Source: a virus. Taken from it: a stretch of DNA of 58,530 bases. Positions 21,656-29,176 of the stretch are shown here, piece by piece. How positions within the stretch are numbered: the stretch's first letter is position 1; each line of letters starts with the position of its first letter. The stretch spans positions 1 to 58,530 of IMG/VR virus record IMGVR_UViG_3300035678_000002. One strand, 5' to 3'. The notes under the pieces were generated by a model. The model had not been told where the DNA came from. It saw nothing but the letters and a program-made list of their open reading frames with translations, and did not search any database. The position numbers and the translations under genes were made by a program.

Positions 21656-22533
21656 TGGTTGTGTCCCTTCATCTGCTTGATGATCTTCTCCAGCTCACGG
21701 CGTACGGCCATGAGACGGGTGTGTGCCGGGGCGACCTGCGCCCAGGTCAGCTCGGCGTTGGGCGGCCCCAGCTCGACGAGCCCGGCCACCAGACCCTCCA
21801 TCTGCGGCAGGGACTTGTCCCAGGCGGTCAACTGGCGGGCGGCGGGGGCCGGGTCGACCGTCACGACCGGGCGGGGGCGCGTCACGGTGTTACGGACGCC
21901 CATCAGCCGCTGGTAGTTGGGCCAGATGTTGGCGCCCTGGTCGATGTCGGCCATGATCTCGCGGGCCAGCTCGCGCTTGTCGTCCGGCGCGTCGGTGGTG
22001 CCGAAGCCGGTGTGGTAGACGACTTCGATGCGGTGGGCGGTGGCGGCGGAGATGCCGAACGGCTCGCAGATGACGCACAGCACGTAGTCCTCGCTGCGGG
22101 AGCGGTCCCGGCCGGGCTTGCGCGTCCCGGCCTGCGTCTGGCGGCGCAGCTCGACACCCCGGCGCCGGGCCTCGTCGATTCGCTTGACGGCGTTGGGGGC
22201 GTCGAGGCGGCGCAGCAGCTCCCACAGGCGGCAGACCTCGCTCCACTTCCACGGCAGGGCGAGGTCGTCGTCCTGGTTGTCGGCGAGCATGCGCTTCGCG
22301 GCGTCTTCGATGTTGTCGACGAAGACGGCCTGAGTCCGGGGCTCGTCCAGCAGCAGCAGCGCGCGCAGCCGCCGCCCGCCGGAGATGATCGTGCCGTCTT
22401 TCCAGAGGGTGATGGGGCGGCGCAGACCCCCGTCGCGGATGCTGGTGGCGAGCGGCATGCAGCTGCCGTAGCTGTCGCGTAGGCGCGGGATCCGCACCGA
22501 CTCGGTACGGATGGTGCGCTCGACGTTCATCAT
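21652..22533 (-). CDS. ParB-like nuclease-domain protein
   Basis: 293 residues from ATG 22533, overlapping the preceding stop (TGATGA). N-terminal ParB signature: SIRDGGLRRPITLWKDG then SGGRRLRALLLLDE (about residues 30-65). A helical middle with a basic stretch (EARRRGVELRRQTQAG) follows, then a segment (ISAATAHRIEVVYHTG) that could be a helix-turn-helix. The C-terminal quarter is a probable coiled coil (LMAVRRELEKIIKQMK). No parA gene is adjacent. It is a candidate binder of dispersed DNA sites. Confidence 0.75.
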   Translation of the reverse strand: MMNVERTIRTESVRIPRLRDSYGSCMPLATSIRDGGLRRPITLWKDGTIISGGRRLRALLLLDEPRTQAVFVDNIEDAAKRMLADNQDDDLALPWKWSEVCRLWELLRRLDAPNAVKRIDEARRRGVELRRQTQAGTRKPGRDRSRSEDYVLCVICEPFGISAATAHRIEVVYHTGFGTTDAPDDKRELAREIMADIDQGANIWPNYQRLMGVRNTVTRPRPVVTVDPAPAARQLTAWDKSLPQMEGLVAGLVELGPPNAELTWAQVAPAHTRLMAVRRELEKIIKQMKGHNQ

Positions 22534-22973
22534 CGGATCGCCGCCAACTCGCGGGTGTCCCACTCGACGTCCCCGGCGACGTGCAGCGGACCCGGCTCGA
22601 CCGGCTCCCGGTCGGGAAGGCCAGCGATCTGGAGCGGCCAGCCGTGCTGCACGACCAGCTCGTATCGCACGGGGGACGCCTCGATCTCCAGCGGGGCGGA
22701 CGTGGCGATGCGGGGCTGATTCTCCCGATGCTGGCGCTGGGCGGACTCACTCATGCGCATGGCGACGATGTACGCCCAGTCGCGGCGATCCGCCTCGGGG
22801 ATGCTCTCTGGGCGGTGGCGACCGCCGGTCGGGGCCGGTGAGGACCAGGCCTGTCCGTCCCAGGGATTCCAGACGTCGGTGCGCAGGAAGCGGTTGGCGG
22901 CGTAGAGGGCGGCGGCGAAGGCCACGATGAAGGCCAGGGCCACGGGCAGGGGTATTACAACCGGGTTGAGCAT
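22530..22973 (-). CDS. Single-span membrane protein
   Basis: 147 residues; ATG 22973 is supported by GAGGAGGGACCG. One N-terminal membrane span (VALAFIVAFAAALYAANRF), then a soluble tail beginning with Trp/Pro-rich segments. First gene of the leftward transcript, with promoter at 23008-23036. Function unknown. Confidence 0.65.
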   Translation of the reverse strand: MLNPVVIPLPVALAFIVAFAAALYAANRFLRTDVWNPWDGQAWSSPAPTGGRHRPESIPEADRRDWAYIVAMRMSESAQRQHRENQPRIATSAPLEIEASPVRYELVVQHGWPLQIAGLPDREPVEPGPLHVAGDVEWDTRELAAIR

Positions 22974-23007
22974 CTTCGGTCCCTCCTCGGTGGTCGTGAA
23001 CGTCTCC

Positions 23008-23036
23008 AGCATGCATCGCCCGCCGCCCTCTGTCAA
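23008..23036 (-). promoter_or_regulatory. Leftward promoter, TTGACA-17-CATGCT
   Basis: Minus strand TTGACA (23036-23031), 17 bp, CATGCT (23013-23008), about 35 nt ahead of the membrane protein gene. It lacks the +8 ACAG found at other promoters. Likely head of the long leftward transcript. Confidence 0.7.
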
Positions 23037-23098
23037 CCATGGCATTACAGCGCACGTCAGCGCGGATGCGGCCCATGGTCTCGGCAAGGTCAGTCCTG

Positions 23099-23104
23099 TA
23101 GGCT
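23099..23104 (+). promoter_or_regulatory. Candidate rightward early promoter (-10 TAGGCT)
   Basis: TAGGCT preceded by TG, then 8 nt and ACGA instead of ACAG. No good -35. Divergent from the leftward promoter and upstream of the early block. Confidence 0.4.
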
Positions 23105-23145
23105 GGTGGTAGACGAACGCCCCGCAACATAGGTGAGGAACAGAT

Positions 23146-23490
23146 ATGCCTAGTTACAAGACGATGTGGCAGGAGGCGAGCCAGGAGATCGAGCGGCTGA
23201 AGGGCGAAGTCCAGCGGCTGCGCACCGCCCTCGCCGCCAGCCCCGACGACAACCTTCGCGAGCTGGAGCGGACCCGGCAGATCGTGGACCTGGCCGGTAT
23301 CGCCCGGCACATGCGCGTCGAGCGGTTCACCCCGCAGCAGTGGAAGCAGCGCGGGCACCTCCCCGAGGTCGACTTCCCGGAGATCAAGGAACCGCTCTGG
23401 TACGCCTCGACGATCCGCGAGCACTTCGCCGAACGCACGCAGCGGGTCTGGTACGACCACCCCGAGTCGGAGCTGTCGCCCGCAGCCTGA
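23146..23490 (+). CDS. MerR-like DNA-binding protein with coiled coil
   Basis: 114 residues, ATG 23146 preceded by GGTGAGGAAC. Residues 1-40 form a charged coiled coil (SQEIERLKGEVQRLRTAL). Residues about 60-105 carry a winged-helix pattern: VDLAGIARHMRVERFTPQQWKQRGHLPEVDFPE, then EPLWYASTIREHFAE, as in actinobacterial excisionase/MerR-type regulators. It is the only compact predicted DNA-binding regulator in the window and sits at the divergent early promoter region, so it is the first candidate for a repressor. A terminator follows. Confidence 0.7.
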   Translation: MPSYKTMWQEASQEIERLKGEVQRLRTALAASPDDNLRELERTRQIVDLAGIARHMRVERFTPQQWKQRGHLPEVDFPEIKEPLWYASTIREHFAERTQRVWYDHPESELSPAA

Positions 23491-23507
23491 CGGGTGTAGA
23501 AAGAAGC

Positions 23508-23535
23508 AGCGCTCCGGGTCGCCACCCGAAGCGCT
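23508..23535 (+). terminator. Hairpin terminator after regulator gene
   Basis: AGCGCT and CGGGT pair with ACCCG and AGCGCT around a short loop; isolates the regulator from the replication genes. Confidence 0.65.
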
Positions 23536-23639
23536 GAACGAACATCCAGTGAACCGTCACCACCACTGTCACCCCGGAGTCTACCGAGGCCATACAGGCA
23601 CGGCAACTCACGAGGGTGCCCTATCTGAAAAGGGTCACC

Positions 23640-24428
23640 TTGTCGTTCGAGACTTTGATCTGGGTGCGTACTCAGAAGACCGGCAGCCCCATTAGCCGCG
23701 CCGTGCTGCGCGTGCTGGCCGACCATGCCGGGCAGGACCACTCCTGCTATCTGCGCACCAAGCTGATCACCGCCGAGACTGAGCTGAGCGAAAGCAGCGT
23801 CCGCAAGGCGCTCGTCAGGCTGGTCGAGAGCGGGTTCGTGCGGGTGTACGAGCGCTATGACCGCACCGGCAAGCGGGTGTCGAACCGGTACCAGCTGCTG
23901 CCTGAGGGCCGCGACACGCCGCCGCCGGACGCCGAGGACTGGGCCGACGTCAGGCAGCAGAAGGAAGGGGACACCCCCTCCCACACGGAGGGGCCCCTCT
24001 CCACGACGGAGGTACAGACCCTCTCCACGACGGAGGGTATTCCTTATTCAGAAGCATCTAGTTCTGAAGCAACTCCAGTTAAGGGCGCCGCTGCGCAGCG
24101 AGCGACGAGGATCCCCGACAACTACCAGCCGACCGAAGAGATGCGGGCCTGGTTCGTCGCTGAGCAGTTGGGGGCCGTAATTGACGGCCGGATCGAGCAC
24201 GACAAGTTCGTGGACTACTGGCTGGGCTGCCCCGGCGTGAAGGGCCGCAAGGTGGACTGGCCCGCGACATGGCGCAACTGGATGCGCACGGCCGCCGAGC
24301 GGGCGCCCCGGCGCCCCGGTAACGGCCTGGTGCCGACGTCCGGTGCGCCGTACCGGCCGAGCACGACCGACGCCCGGATCAGTCAGGGGATGGCCCTGGC
24401 CGCCAAGTACGAGGAGCAGGGACTGTGA
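23640..24428 (+). CDS. Phage replication initiator-like protein (winged HTH)
   Basis: Start TTG 23640 has AAAAGGG 6 nt upstream and begins at the usual family N-terminus (SFETLIWVRTQKTG); GTG 23616 in frame would add 8 residues and has its ribosome site too close. About 262 residues. Winged helix-turn-helix at about 20-85 (SRAVLRVLADHAG, ELSESSVRKALVRLVESGFV, ending RYQLLPEG) as in DnaD/RepA-like initiators. A low-complexity linker and a C-terminal domain (PTEEMRAWF, ATWRNWMRTA) follow, the latter typical of helicase-loading initiators. Next gene may be its loader. Confidence 0.75.
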   Translation: MSFETLIWVRTQKTGSPISRAVLRVLADHAGQDHSCYLRTKLITAETELSESSVRKALVRLVESGFVRVYERYDRTGKRVSNRYQLLPEGRDTPPPDAEDWADVRQQKEGDTPSHTEGPLSTTEVQTLSTTEGIPYSEASSSEATPVKGAAAQRATRIPDNYQPTEEMRAWFVAEQLGAVIDGRIEHDKFVDYWLGCPGVKGRKVDWPATWRNWMRTAAERAPRRPGNGLVPTSGAPYRPSTTDARISQGMALAAKYEEQGL

Positions 24429-25069
24429 ATCTTTCCGAGACCGCCCGGCTGTTGTCCGCGATGAGCGCCTACGACCGCCGGACCATCGGCGACGGCGACG
24501 TGATCGCCTGGCAGGCCGTCCTCCCCGATGCGGCTTTCGAGGATTGCCTGGAGGCCGTGAAGCAGCACTACGCCGAGCAGACCGACTGGATGATGCCCGC
24601 GCACGTCCGGCGCGCGGTCCGGGACATCGAGCGAGCACGGCAGATGTCGCCGTGGGCGCCCGGCCAGCACGGCGTGCCCCGCGACGAGGCGGTACCCGAG
24701 GTGACGCCCGGCGGGCGGCTGGCCCTGAGCGATCTCCCGGCGGCCGTGGCCGAGCTGGTGGCCCGCGTACGGGCCGACCTGCCGGAGGGCTCCAGGGAGG
24801 CGCTGATGCCCCGGACGGTGGCCTGGGAGCGGGAGCACGCCGCGTTCCTGCGGACGCAGAGCGCCGAGCCGAACCCGCACTACCGGCCGAGGGCGGTCGA
24901 GTGTGCCGACCCGGAGAACTGCTACGCGATGGACCACGCGCACAACTATCCGAAGACGGCCGAGGTCCGGCCGATGTGCCCCGTGGTGGACGGCCCGTGT
25001 CCCGGCGACGCCCAGGGGGCGATCTGTTGGGGGCCGTGCGGGCGCCAGGCCGAGGGCACGGCCAACTGA
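24425..25069 (+). CDS. Putative replicative helicase loader
   Basis: 214 residues from GTG 24425, overlapping the initiator stop (GTGA). The N-terminal 70 residues (ARLLSAMSAYDRRTIGDGD, IAWQAVLPDAAFEDCLEAV, HVRRAVRDIE) fit the small helical domain of G39P-type helicase loaders found beside phage initiators. The C-terminal part has a Cys-rich cluster (CADPENC, CPVVDGPCPG, CWGPC) that could bind zinc. A replicative helicase gene was not seen, so the host helicase would be the partner. Confidence 0.6.
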   Translation: MNLSETARLLSAMSAYDRRTIGDGDVIAWQAVLPDAAFEDCLEAVKQHYAEQTDWMMPAHVRRAVRDIERARQMSPWAPGQHGVPRDEAVPEVTPGGRLALSDLPAAVAELVARVRADLPEGSREALMPRTVAWEREHAAFLRTQSAEPNPHYRPRAVECADPENCYAMDHAHNYPKTAEVRPMCPVVDGPCPGDAQGAICWGPCGRQAEGTAN

Positions 25070-25266
25070 TGGCGAGCGTGTACGGGGCGGCGTTCGACTC
25101 GGCGGTCCATCGGTGGATGGTGATCGAGAACGCGCACGACAAGCAGCATCCGGACCGCAGTAGGTGCGGGGGTGTGGGCGGGTGCTCGATGATGGCCGCC
25201 GCCGTCGACCTGGAGCACGAGATGGTCGACGCGCTGGACGAGTGGCGGCGCCGGGTACCCGCTTGA
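25069..25266 (+). CDS. Small protein of unknown function
   Basis: 65 residues, ATG 25069 overlapping the preceding TGA by one base. It has a Cys/Gly turn (RCGGVGGC) then a helix (VDLEHEMVDALDEWRRRV). Contains a degenerate relative of the 14-bp element (GATCGAGAACG). No family recognised. Confidence 0.55.
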   Translation: MASVYGAAFDSAVHRWMVIENAHDKQHPDRSRCGGVGGCSMMAAAVDLEHEMVDALDEWRRRVPA

Positions 25267-25302
25267 CGGGTGGCGCGGCTCGTGTATGCTGGGCGTAGAC
25301 AG
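25263..25302 (+). promoter_or_regulatory. Promoter, TTGACG-16-TATGCT, ACAG class
   Basis: TTGACG 25263-25268, 16 bp, TATGCT 25285-25290, 8 nt, ACAG 25299-25302, then AAGGAGG before the ERF gene. The -35 overlaps the preceding stop codon. Confidence 0.7.
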
Positions 25303-25322
25303 TCCTTCAAGGAGGTACGCAC

Positions 25323-26240
25323 ATGCCGAAGCACGATTCCCTGGCCGCCGCCCTGGCCGCGTTCCAAGCCGAGCTGCCGAAGCTCCGCAAAGACGAGACC
25401 GCCAAGGTCACCGGGGAGAGCAAGAGCGGCGCCAAGATCAGCTACTCGTACGGTTACGCCGGTCTGGACGCTGTGGTCGAGGCCGTCCTGCCCGCGCTCG
25501 GCAAGCACGGCCTGTCCATCACCTCCAAGAGCGTCATCGACGCCAGTGGCGGCTTCATGCTGGAGGTGGCGCTGCTGCACGAGGGCGGCGACCGGGAGAT
25601 CGGCTACTGGCCACTGCCCGACCCCCGCCGGGCCGGGCCGCAGGACATCGGCTCGTCGTACACCTACGGCCGCCGGTACCTGACCCTGGCTCTGACCGGC
25701 ACCTTCCCCGGCGGGGAGGACGACGACGGCCAGAAGGCCCAGCAGTCGGCCCGCGATCGCTGGGAGGACGCCCGGCCCCGCACGGATCAGGCGTTCGACC
25801 AGCACCGCCGGGGCGTCAACGCCGACGAGCCGCAGGAGCCGCCCAAGCCGCCGAAGACGTCCTGGACCGACGCCGAGGTGTTCGGCTACCAGGCGAAGAT
25901 GGTCACCTCCGAACTGGACTTGGCCGTCAAGGGCTACGACTGGATGGCCGGTAACGGCCTGCACGACCGCAAGGTCGGCAACCCGGCCGACGCCGCCGAG
26001 CCGCCGCGCACCGCGACGGACATCATGGCGTCCCGCCTCGGCGATGAGGCGCTGGCCCCCGACGCCACTCTCGACAGCCTCCACCACCTCAAGACCATCG
26101 CGACGGACCGGGCGCTGCTGAAGATCCAGGTCTCCGACACGGAGACCCTGGACCAGGTGCTCTTCGAGGCGCGGGAGCTGGCCCAGCACGCGGAGGTCGC
26201 GGCGGCTAAGGCCGACACGCCTGATCCGCAGGCTGAGTGA
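25323..26240 (+). CDS. erf: ERF-family single-strand annealing protein
   Basis: 305 residues, ATG 25323 behind AAGGAGG. Residues 1-145 show the ERF pattern: an N-terminal helix, then ISYSYGYAGLDAVVEAVLPALGKHGLSI, followed by DIGSSYTYGRRYLTLALTG. ERF proteins form rings and anneal complementary single strands in phage recombination. A Pro/Glu-rich linker leads to a second helical domain (230-300). It has its own promoter and is followed by small genes. No partner exonuclease was recognised. Confidence 0.88.
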   Translation: MPKHDSLAAALAAFQAELPKLRKDETAKVTGESKSGAKISYSYGYAGLDAVVEAVLPALGKHGLSITSKSVIDASGGFMLEVALLHEGGDREIGYWPLPDPRRAGPQDIGSSYTYGRRYLTLALTGTFPGGEDDDGQKAQQSARDRWEDARPRTDQAFDQHRRGVNADEPQEPPKPPKTSWTDAEVFGYQAKMVTSELDLAVKGYDWMAGNGLHDRKVGNPADAAEPPRTATDIMASRLGDEALAPDATLDSLHHLKTIATDRALLKIQVSDTETLDQVLFEARELAQHAEVAAAKADTPDPQAE

Positions 26241-26452
26241 TGCAGGCCAGTAGGGCGCTGGTGCTGTCGTTCCAGCGGGCCGGGTTCACCCTGGTCCGCT
26301 CGAACAGGCACTCGATCTGGCGCTGCCCCTGCGGGCACGCCCAGGTCACATCCCCGGCCACACCCGGCAAGGGCCGATCGGTGGACAACTGCAAAGCCGA
26401 CATCGCCCGCACGCTGCGGGCCTGCCGCCAGCCGACCAGGGAGTGCGCGTGA
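26240..26452 (+). CDS. HicA-like small protein with Cys motif
   Basis: 70 residues. ATG 26240 shares a base with the ERF stop (TGATG). The core FQRAGFTLVRSNRHSIWRC then CGHAQVTSP resembles the HicA-type dsRNA-binding fold, with a CPCGH turn. The catalytic His position of HicA appears as NRHSIW. Could be a toxin-like or RNA-binding protein; no partner HicB was seen. Confidence 0.5.
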   Translation: MQASRALVLSFQRAGFTLVRSNRHSIWRCPCGHAQVTSPATPGKGRSVDNCKADIARTLRACRQPTRECA

Positions 26453-26622
26453 CGTCCGAGAAGAAGGGTCCGCTGAAGCGCCTCGCCAAGGCGCTGGGCC
26501 TGAGCAAGACCACCGGCGGCAACCACATCCCGTACGAGGGCTGCTGGGCCTGCTCGCTGGGCCACCACGGCATGCAGTTCGACAACGCCTGCACCTGTTG
26601 CAGGGCCAACCACACACGCTGA
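26449..26622 (+). CDS. Small zinc-ribbon-like protein
   Basis: 57 residues from GTG 26449 (GTGA overlap). Basic N-terminus (SEKKGPLKRLAKALGLSKTT), then CWAC and CTCC pairs separated by SLGHHGMQFDNA, a plausible zinc site. Function unknown. Confidence 0.55.
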   Translation: MTSEKKGPLKRLAKALGLSKTTGGNHIPYEGCWACSLGHHGMQFDNACTCCRANHTR

Positions 26623-26630
26623 GGAGCGAC

Positions 26631-27143
26631 ATGAGCGACACGAATCCCGGGGCCGCCCAGGACGGCGACCCCGGGGGGCTGACGGACGCGGAGAAGCTGG
26701 CCGCGCTCGAGACGTACCTGAAGGTGCTGAAGCCCGCCGCCGAGACGCTGCGGGCGGCCGTCACCGCCGACATGGGCAGGCGTCACGTGGAGCGCGTCGG
26801 GGCGTACCTGCCCGACGGCACCAAGATGGCGGCCGTGGGCTACTCCGACGGGCGCAAGACGGCGCGGGTCACCGACGAGCCCGCGCTGCTGAAGTGGTGC
26901 CTCGAGACCCACCCCGACGAGGTGCAGACCATCCAGGTCGTGCGCCCGGCGTTCCTGAAGCTGATCCTCGACAACTCCAAGGAAGACGGGCTGGGCGCGG
27001 ACCCGCGCACCGGCGAGGTGCTGCCGTTCATCGAGGTGGCGCAGGGCTCCCCGTACATCACGGTCACCACCACCGGCCCAGGCGTCGAGCGCATGGCGTC
27101 CCTGGCCAACGGATTCATCGGAATGCTGGAGGCAGTGAAGTGA
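26631..27143 (+). CDS. Unknown protein associated with ERF gene
   Basis: 170 residues, ATG 26631 behind GAGGAGCGAC. N-terminal helix pair (LTDAEKLAALETYLKVLKPAAETLRAAV split by a turn), middle strands (KMAAVGYSDGRKTARV) and C-terminal strands. It resembles conserved proteins that lie next to phage recombinases in actinophages. Specific activity not predicted. Confidence 0.6.
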   Translation: MSDTNPGAAQDGDPGGLTDAEKLAALETYLKVLKPAAETLRAAVTADMGRRHVERVGAYLPDGTKMAAVGYSDGRKTARVTDEPALLKWCLETHPDEVQTIQVVRPAFLKLILDNSKEDGLGADPRTGEVLPFIEVAQGSPYITVTTTGPGVERMASLANGFIGMLEAVK

Positions 27144-27328
27144 GAAAGATTCTGCTGATCGGCGTCGCCGTCGTCGCGCTGGTCGCGACCACGGCTGGCG
27201 GCTGCGGCGGTAAGGACAAGGGCGACAAGTTCACCCGGGACTGCACGGCGCGGGGCGGCCACGTCTCCACCCACCGCGAGGGCCACAAGGTCACCAGGGT
27301 CTGCCTGCCGCCGCCGTCCGGCTGGTGA
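27140..27328 (+). CDS. Small probable lipoprotein
   Basis: 62 residues from GTG 27140 (GTGA overlap). Signal peptide with hydrophobic core (ILLIGVAVVALVATTAGGC) ending in a Cys that could be lipidated, although the lipobox is weak. The mature part is basic with two Cys (RDC, RVC). Early secreted lipoproteins can change the cell surface. Function unknown. Confidence 0.55.
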   Translation: MRKILLIGVAVVALVATTAGGCGGKDKGDKFTRDCTARGGHVSTHREGHKVTRVCLPPPSGW

Positions 27329-27419
27329 TCACGATCTAGCGGAGTCCGGTAGGGCCGCTCCAACTGCGGCGGCCCGCCGGTCTGCGGCCCGGCCCGGCGG
27401 GTTCCGCGCACCGGGGTTC

Positions 27420-27488
27420 GGGCCTGTAGCTCATTGGTGGAGCGACCGCGTAGCGGAAGGTAGGCGGGTTCGATTCCCGTCAGGTCCA
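27420..27488 (+). tRNA. tRNA-like gene with truncated anticodon arm
   Basis: 69 nt. Acceptor GGGCCTG/CAGGTCC, D arm GCTC-ATTGGTG-GAGC and T arm GCGGG-TTCGATT-CCCGT are canonical. The anticodon arm folds as CCGC-GTA-GCGG with only a 3-nt loop, giving no standard 7-nt loop. If GTA were read it would be Tyr. Lies in a 301-bp gap (27329-27629) that otherwise contains only the hairpin at 27558 and element copy 8. Confidence 0.6.
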
Positions 27489-27557
27489 CGCACAGATCCC
27501 CGACCTATCCGGCCCGGGGGTTTCTCAGCCGACGCCGGTTCGGGTGCACACCGGCAC

Positions 27558-27591
27558 GGCTGGCCCGGAAATTCAGGAGTCCGGGCCAGCC
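27558..27591 (+). terminator. Perfect 12-bp hairpin terminator
   Basis: GGCTGGCCCGGA/TCCGGGCCAGCC around a 10-nt loop, 70 nt after the tRNA-like gene and before the Ltp-like gene. Confidence 0.65.
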
Positions 27592-27601
27592 ACCATCTCG
27601 C

Positions 27602-27615
27602 AATCGTTTTTGATC
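27602..27615 (-). repeat. Dispersed 14-bp element, copy 8
   Basis: GATCAAAAACGATT immediately before the ribosome site of the Ltp-like gene, antisense. Geometry matches copy 6. Confidence 0.75.
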
Positions 27616-27629
27616 ATGGAGGAGAAGCA

Positions 27630-28121
27630 ATGAGGACCCGTATCGCAGTCGCGCTCGGCGCGGCAGTGCTCGCCCTGGCCGGAGGTGTCGCCTGCGGAGG
27701 CGGCGCCACCCCGACCCCCACCCCCGCACCCACCAGCCGCCCCACCACCACCCCCACCAAGACCCCGCCGCCCACCGTCTCCGCCACGCCGCCCAGCTCC
27801 GACGCCACGGCCAGCGCCTCCGCACGGCCGATCAGCCTGGAGCAGCAGAACGCCGCCCGGACGGCGCAGGACTACCTGGACGGGCAGGGCTTCTCCCACA
27901 AGGGGCTGATCACGCAGCTCAAGTACGAGGGCTACTCGACCAAGGACGCCACGGCGGCCGTCAACTCCCTGCACGTCGACTGGTACGCGCAGGCCGTCAT
28001 CGTGGCCAAGAGCTACCTGGGCAGTCAGGCATTCTCCCGCTCGGGGCTGATCAAGCAGCTGGAGTACGAGGGCTTCAGCGCCGCGCAGGCAGCCCACGGC
28101 GCCAAGGGCGCCGGTCTTTGA
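27630..28121 (+). CDS. Ltp-like lipoprotein, probable superinfection exclusion
   Basis: 163 residues, ATG 27630 behind GGAGGAG. N-terminal signal with Cys at 22 (LAGGVAC), a long Thr/Pro stalk (about 25-65) and two tandem helix-turn-helix repeats (about 75-118 and 119-160), each with AxxYL-x3-FS-x2-GLI-x-QL-x2-EGxS. This is the architecture of Ltp of Streptococcus phage TP-J34, which blocks DNA injection by superinfecting phages from the outer face of the membrane. The stalk would cross the cell wall. Element copy 8 overlaps its leader. Confidence 0.82.
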   Translation: MRTRIAVALGAAVLALAGGVACGGGATPTPTPAPTSRPTTTPTKTPPPTVSATPPSSDATASASARPISLEQQNAARTAQDYLDGQGFSHKGLITQLKYEGYSTKDATAAVNSLHVDWYAQAVIVAKSYLGSQAFSRSGLIKQLEYEGFSAAQAAHGAKGAGL

Positions 28122-28204
28122 GCGATACCGCCCTGCTCGTGATGATTTTCGGTATCCCGGGCATCGTCGCGGCGGTCGAGTGCGTCGGGCGGCACTGGTC
28201 GTAA
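28118..28204 (+). CDS. Short hydrophobic peptide
   Basis: 28 residues from TTG 28118, overlapping the Ltp-like stop. One hydrophobic segment (ALLVMIFGIPGIVAAV) and a polar tail. Could be a membrane peptide coupled to the exclusion protein; a chance frame is not excluded. Confidence 0.35.
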   Translation: MSDTALLVMIFGIPGIVAAVECVGRHWS

Positions 28205-28213
28205 CCTGTCTGC

Positions 28214-28504
28214 ATGCAGCTCGCGCAGCTCGCCCGCGACCTCGGGTACGCCCTCAGCCGCTCCTTCGCCGTCACGCCCAAGGGCGCGGCGGGAGAGGAG
28301 CGGCTGGACGCCTACTGGACTTCCGGCGAGGGGGCCGCGAAGATCCGCTGGGCGGAGCCGTGCGCGTTCTGCCGCTGCCTAGACCACCTGGGCAAGTACG
28401 TCAACCCGAAGCAGGTCAAGGGGCACTGCGCGAACCTCGAGAAGCGGGCCACCGGGCACTACCCGAACCCGCAGCACAGCAAGACCAAGCACTGTCCCTG
28501 TTAG
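28214..28504 (+). CDS. Unknown Cys-rich protein
   Basis: 96 residues, ATG 28214 with little spacing after the preceding stop. Helical start (QLAQLARDLGYALSRSF), then CAFCRC, HC and CPC motifs, together a likely zinc site. No family recognised. Confidence 0.6.
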   Translation: MQLAQLARDLGYALSRSFAVTPKGAAGEERLDAYWTSGEGAAKIRWAEPCAFCRCLDHLGKYVNPKQVKGHCANLEKRATGHYPNPQHSKTKHCPC

Positions 28505-28518
28505 CAGCATCCTTGATG

Positions 28519-28540
28519 TATGCTGGTGACATACAGGAGG
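28519..28540 (+). promoter_or_regulatory. Promoter -10 TATGCT, ACAG class
   Basis: TATGCT 28519-28524, 8 nt, ACAG 28533-28536, directly followed by GAGGAG. No good -35 found. Confidence 0.5.
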
Positions 28541-28551
28541 AGATGGGCAGG

Positions 28552-28758
28552 ATGGACACCACCAGCCGCGTCAAGCTGTACCAGAGTCAGGGCAAGCTCA
28601 CCCCCGCCAAGCGGCGCCGGATGATCCAGAAAGCGGGCCGTGACCCGTACGCCATCGTCGTCAAGGACGACGGCATGGGCTACCCGCCCGCCATGCAGGG
28701 CCTCAAGGAACTGGTCAGCTTCCGGCGCCCCGAGCCCGGCGAGCCCGAGCCGTTCTGA
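28552..28758 (+). CDS. Small basic protein of unknown function
   Basis: 68 residues. ATG 28552 is preferred over ATG 28543 because the latter is only 2 nt from GGAGG. Basic N-terminal half (TPAKRRRMIQKAGRD), strand IVVKDDG and a Pro/Glu tail. No family recognised. Confidence 0.55.
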   Translation: MDTTSRVKLYQSQGKLTPAKRRRMIQKAGRDPYAIVVKDDGMGYPPAMQGLKELVSFRRPEPGEPEPF

Positions 28759-28759
28759 C

Positions 28760-29176
28760 ATGAAGTTCGAGGCCGCCAAGACCCTCGCGCAGGCCCGCTC
28801 CTTCGGCATGTGCGAGGGCTGTCGTGCGTTCACAGCCCTGGACCCGCACCACCGGATGACGCGCGGCTCCGGCGGCGTGCACGGGGTCGCCTCGGACGTC
28901 TCGAACGACTCCCGCAACCTGCTGATGCTCTGCCGGTCGTGCCATGACCGGACGCTCGACGACGCGGGCGCGTGCATGGCGGTCGGCTGGGTGATCGAGC
29001 GGCGGTCCGGGGTCGACCCGCGTGAGGTACCGGCGAAGATCCACACCGTGAACGGGTACGGCTGGTGGTACCTGACCGAGGACGGCGGCTACCAGTGGGC
29101 CGACGGCCTCAACCTGGACCCCGGCTACGCCCTCAGCTACAAGATCGAAAACGACGAGGAAGAGAGCAACGCATGA
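28760..29176 (+). CDS. HNH endonuclease
   Basis: 138 residues from ATG 28760. The HNH fold is visible: CEGC, then LDPHHRMTRGSGG, NDSRNLLMLCRSCHDRT, with paired Cys for structural zinc and the catalytic His, Asn and His. In this early position it could serve DNA processing or be a free-standing homing enzyme; HNH proteins that help terminase usually sit beside terL, which this does not. Element copy 9 encodes its C-terminus (KIENDEE). Confidence 0.85.
   Translation: MKFEAAKTLAQARSFGMCEGCRAFTALDPHHRMTRGSGGVHGVASDVSNDSRNLLMLCRSCHDRTLDDAGACMAVGWVIERRSGVDPREVPAKIHTVNGYGWWYLTEDGGYQWADGLNLDPGYALSYKIENDEEESNA
29143..29156 (+). repeat. Dispersed 14-bp element, copy 9
   Basis: GATCGAAAACGACG, at the 3' end of the HNH gene, sense; the only coding copy on the plus-strand early transcript. 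Confidence 0.65.

Noticed and set aside
25124-25134. GATCGAGAACG as another copy of the 14-bp element
   Set aside because: The A run is broken and the sequence falls within ordinary coding.
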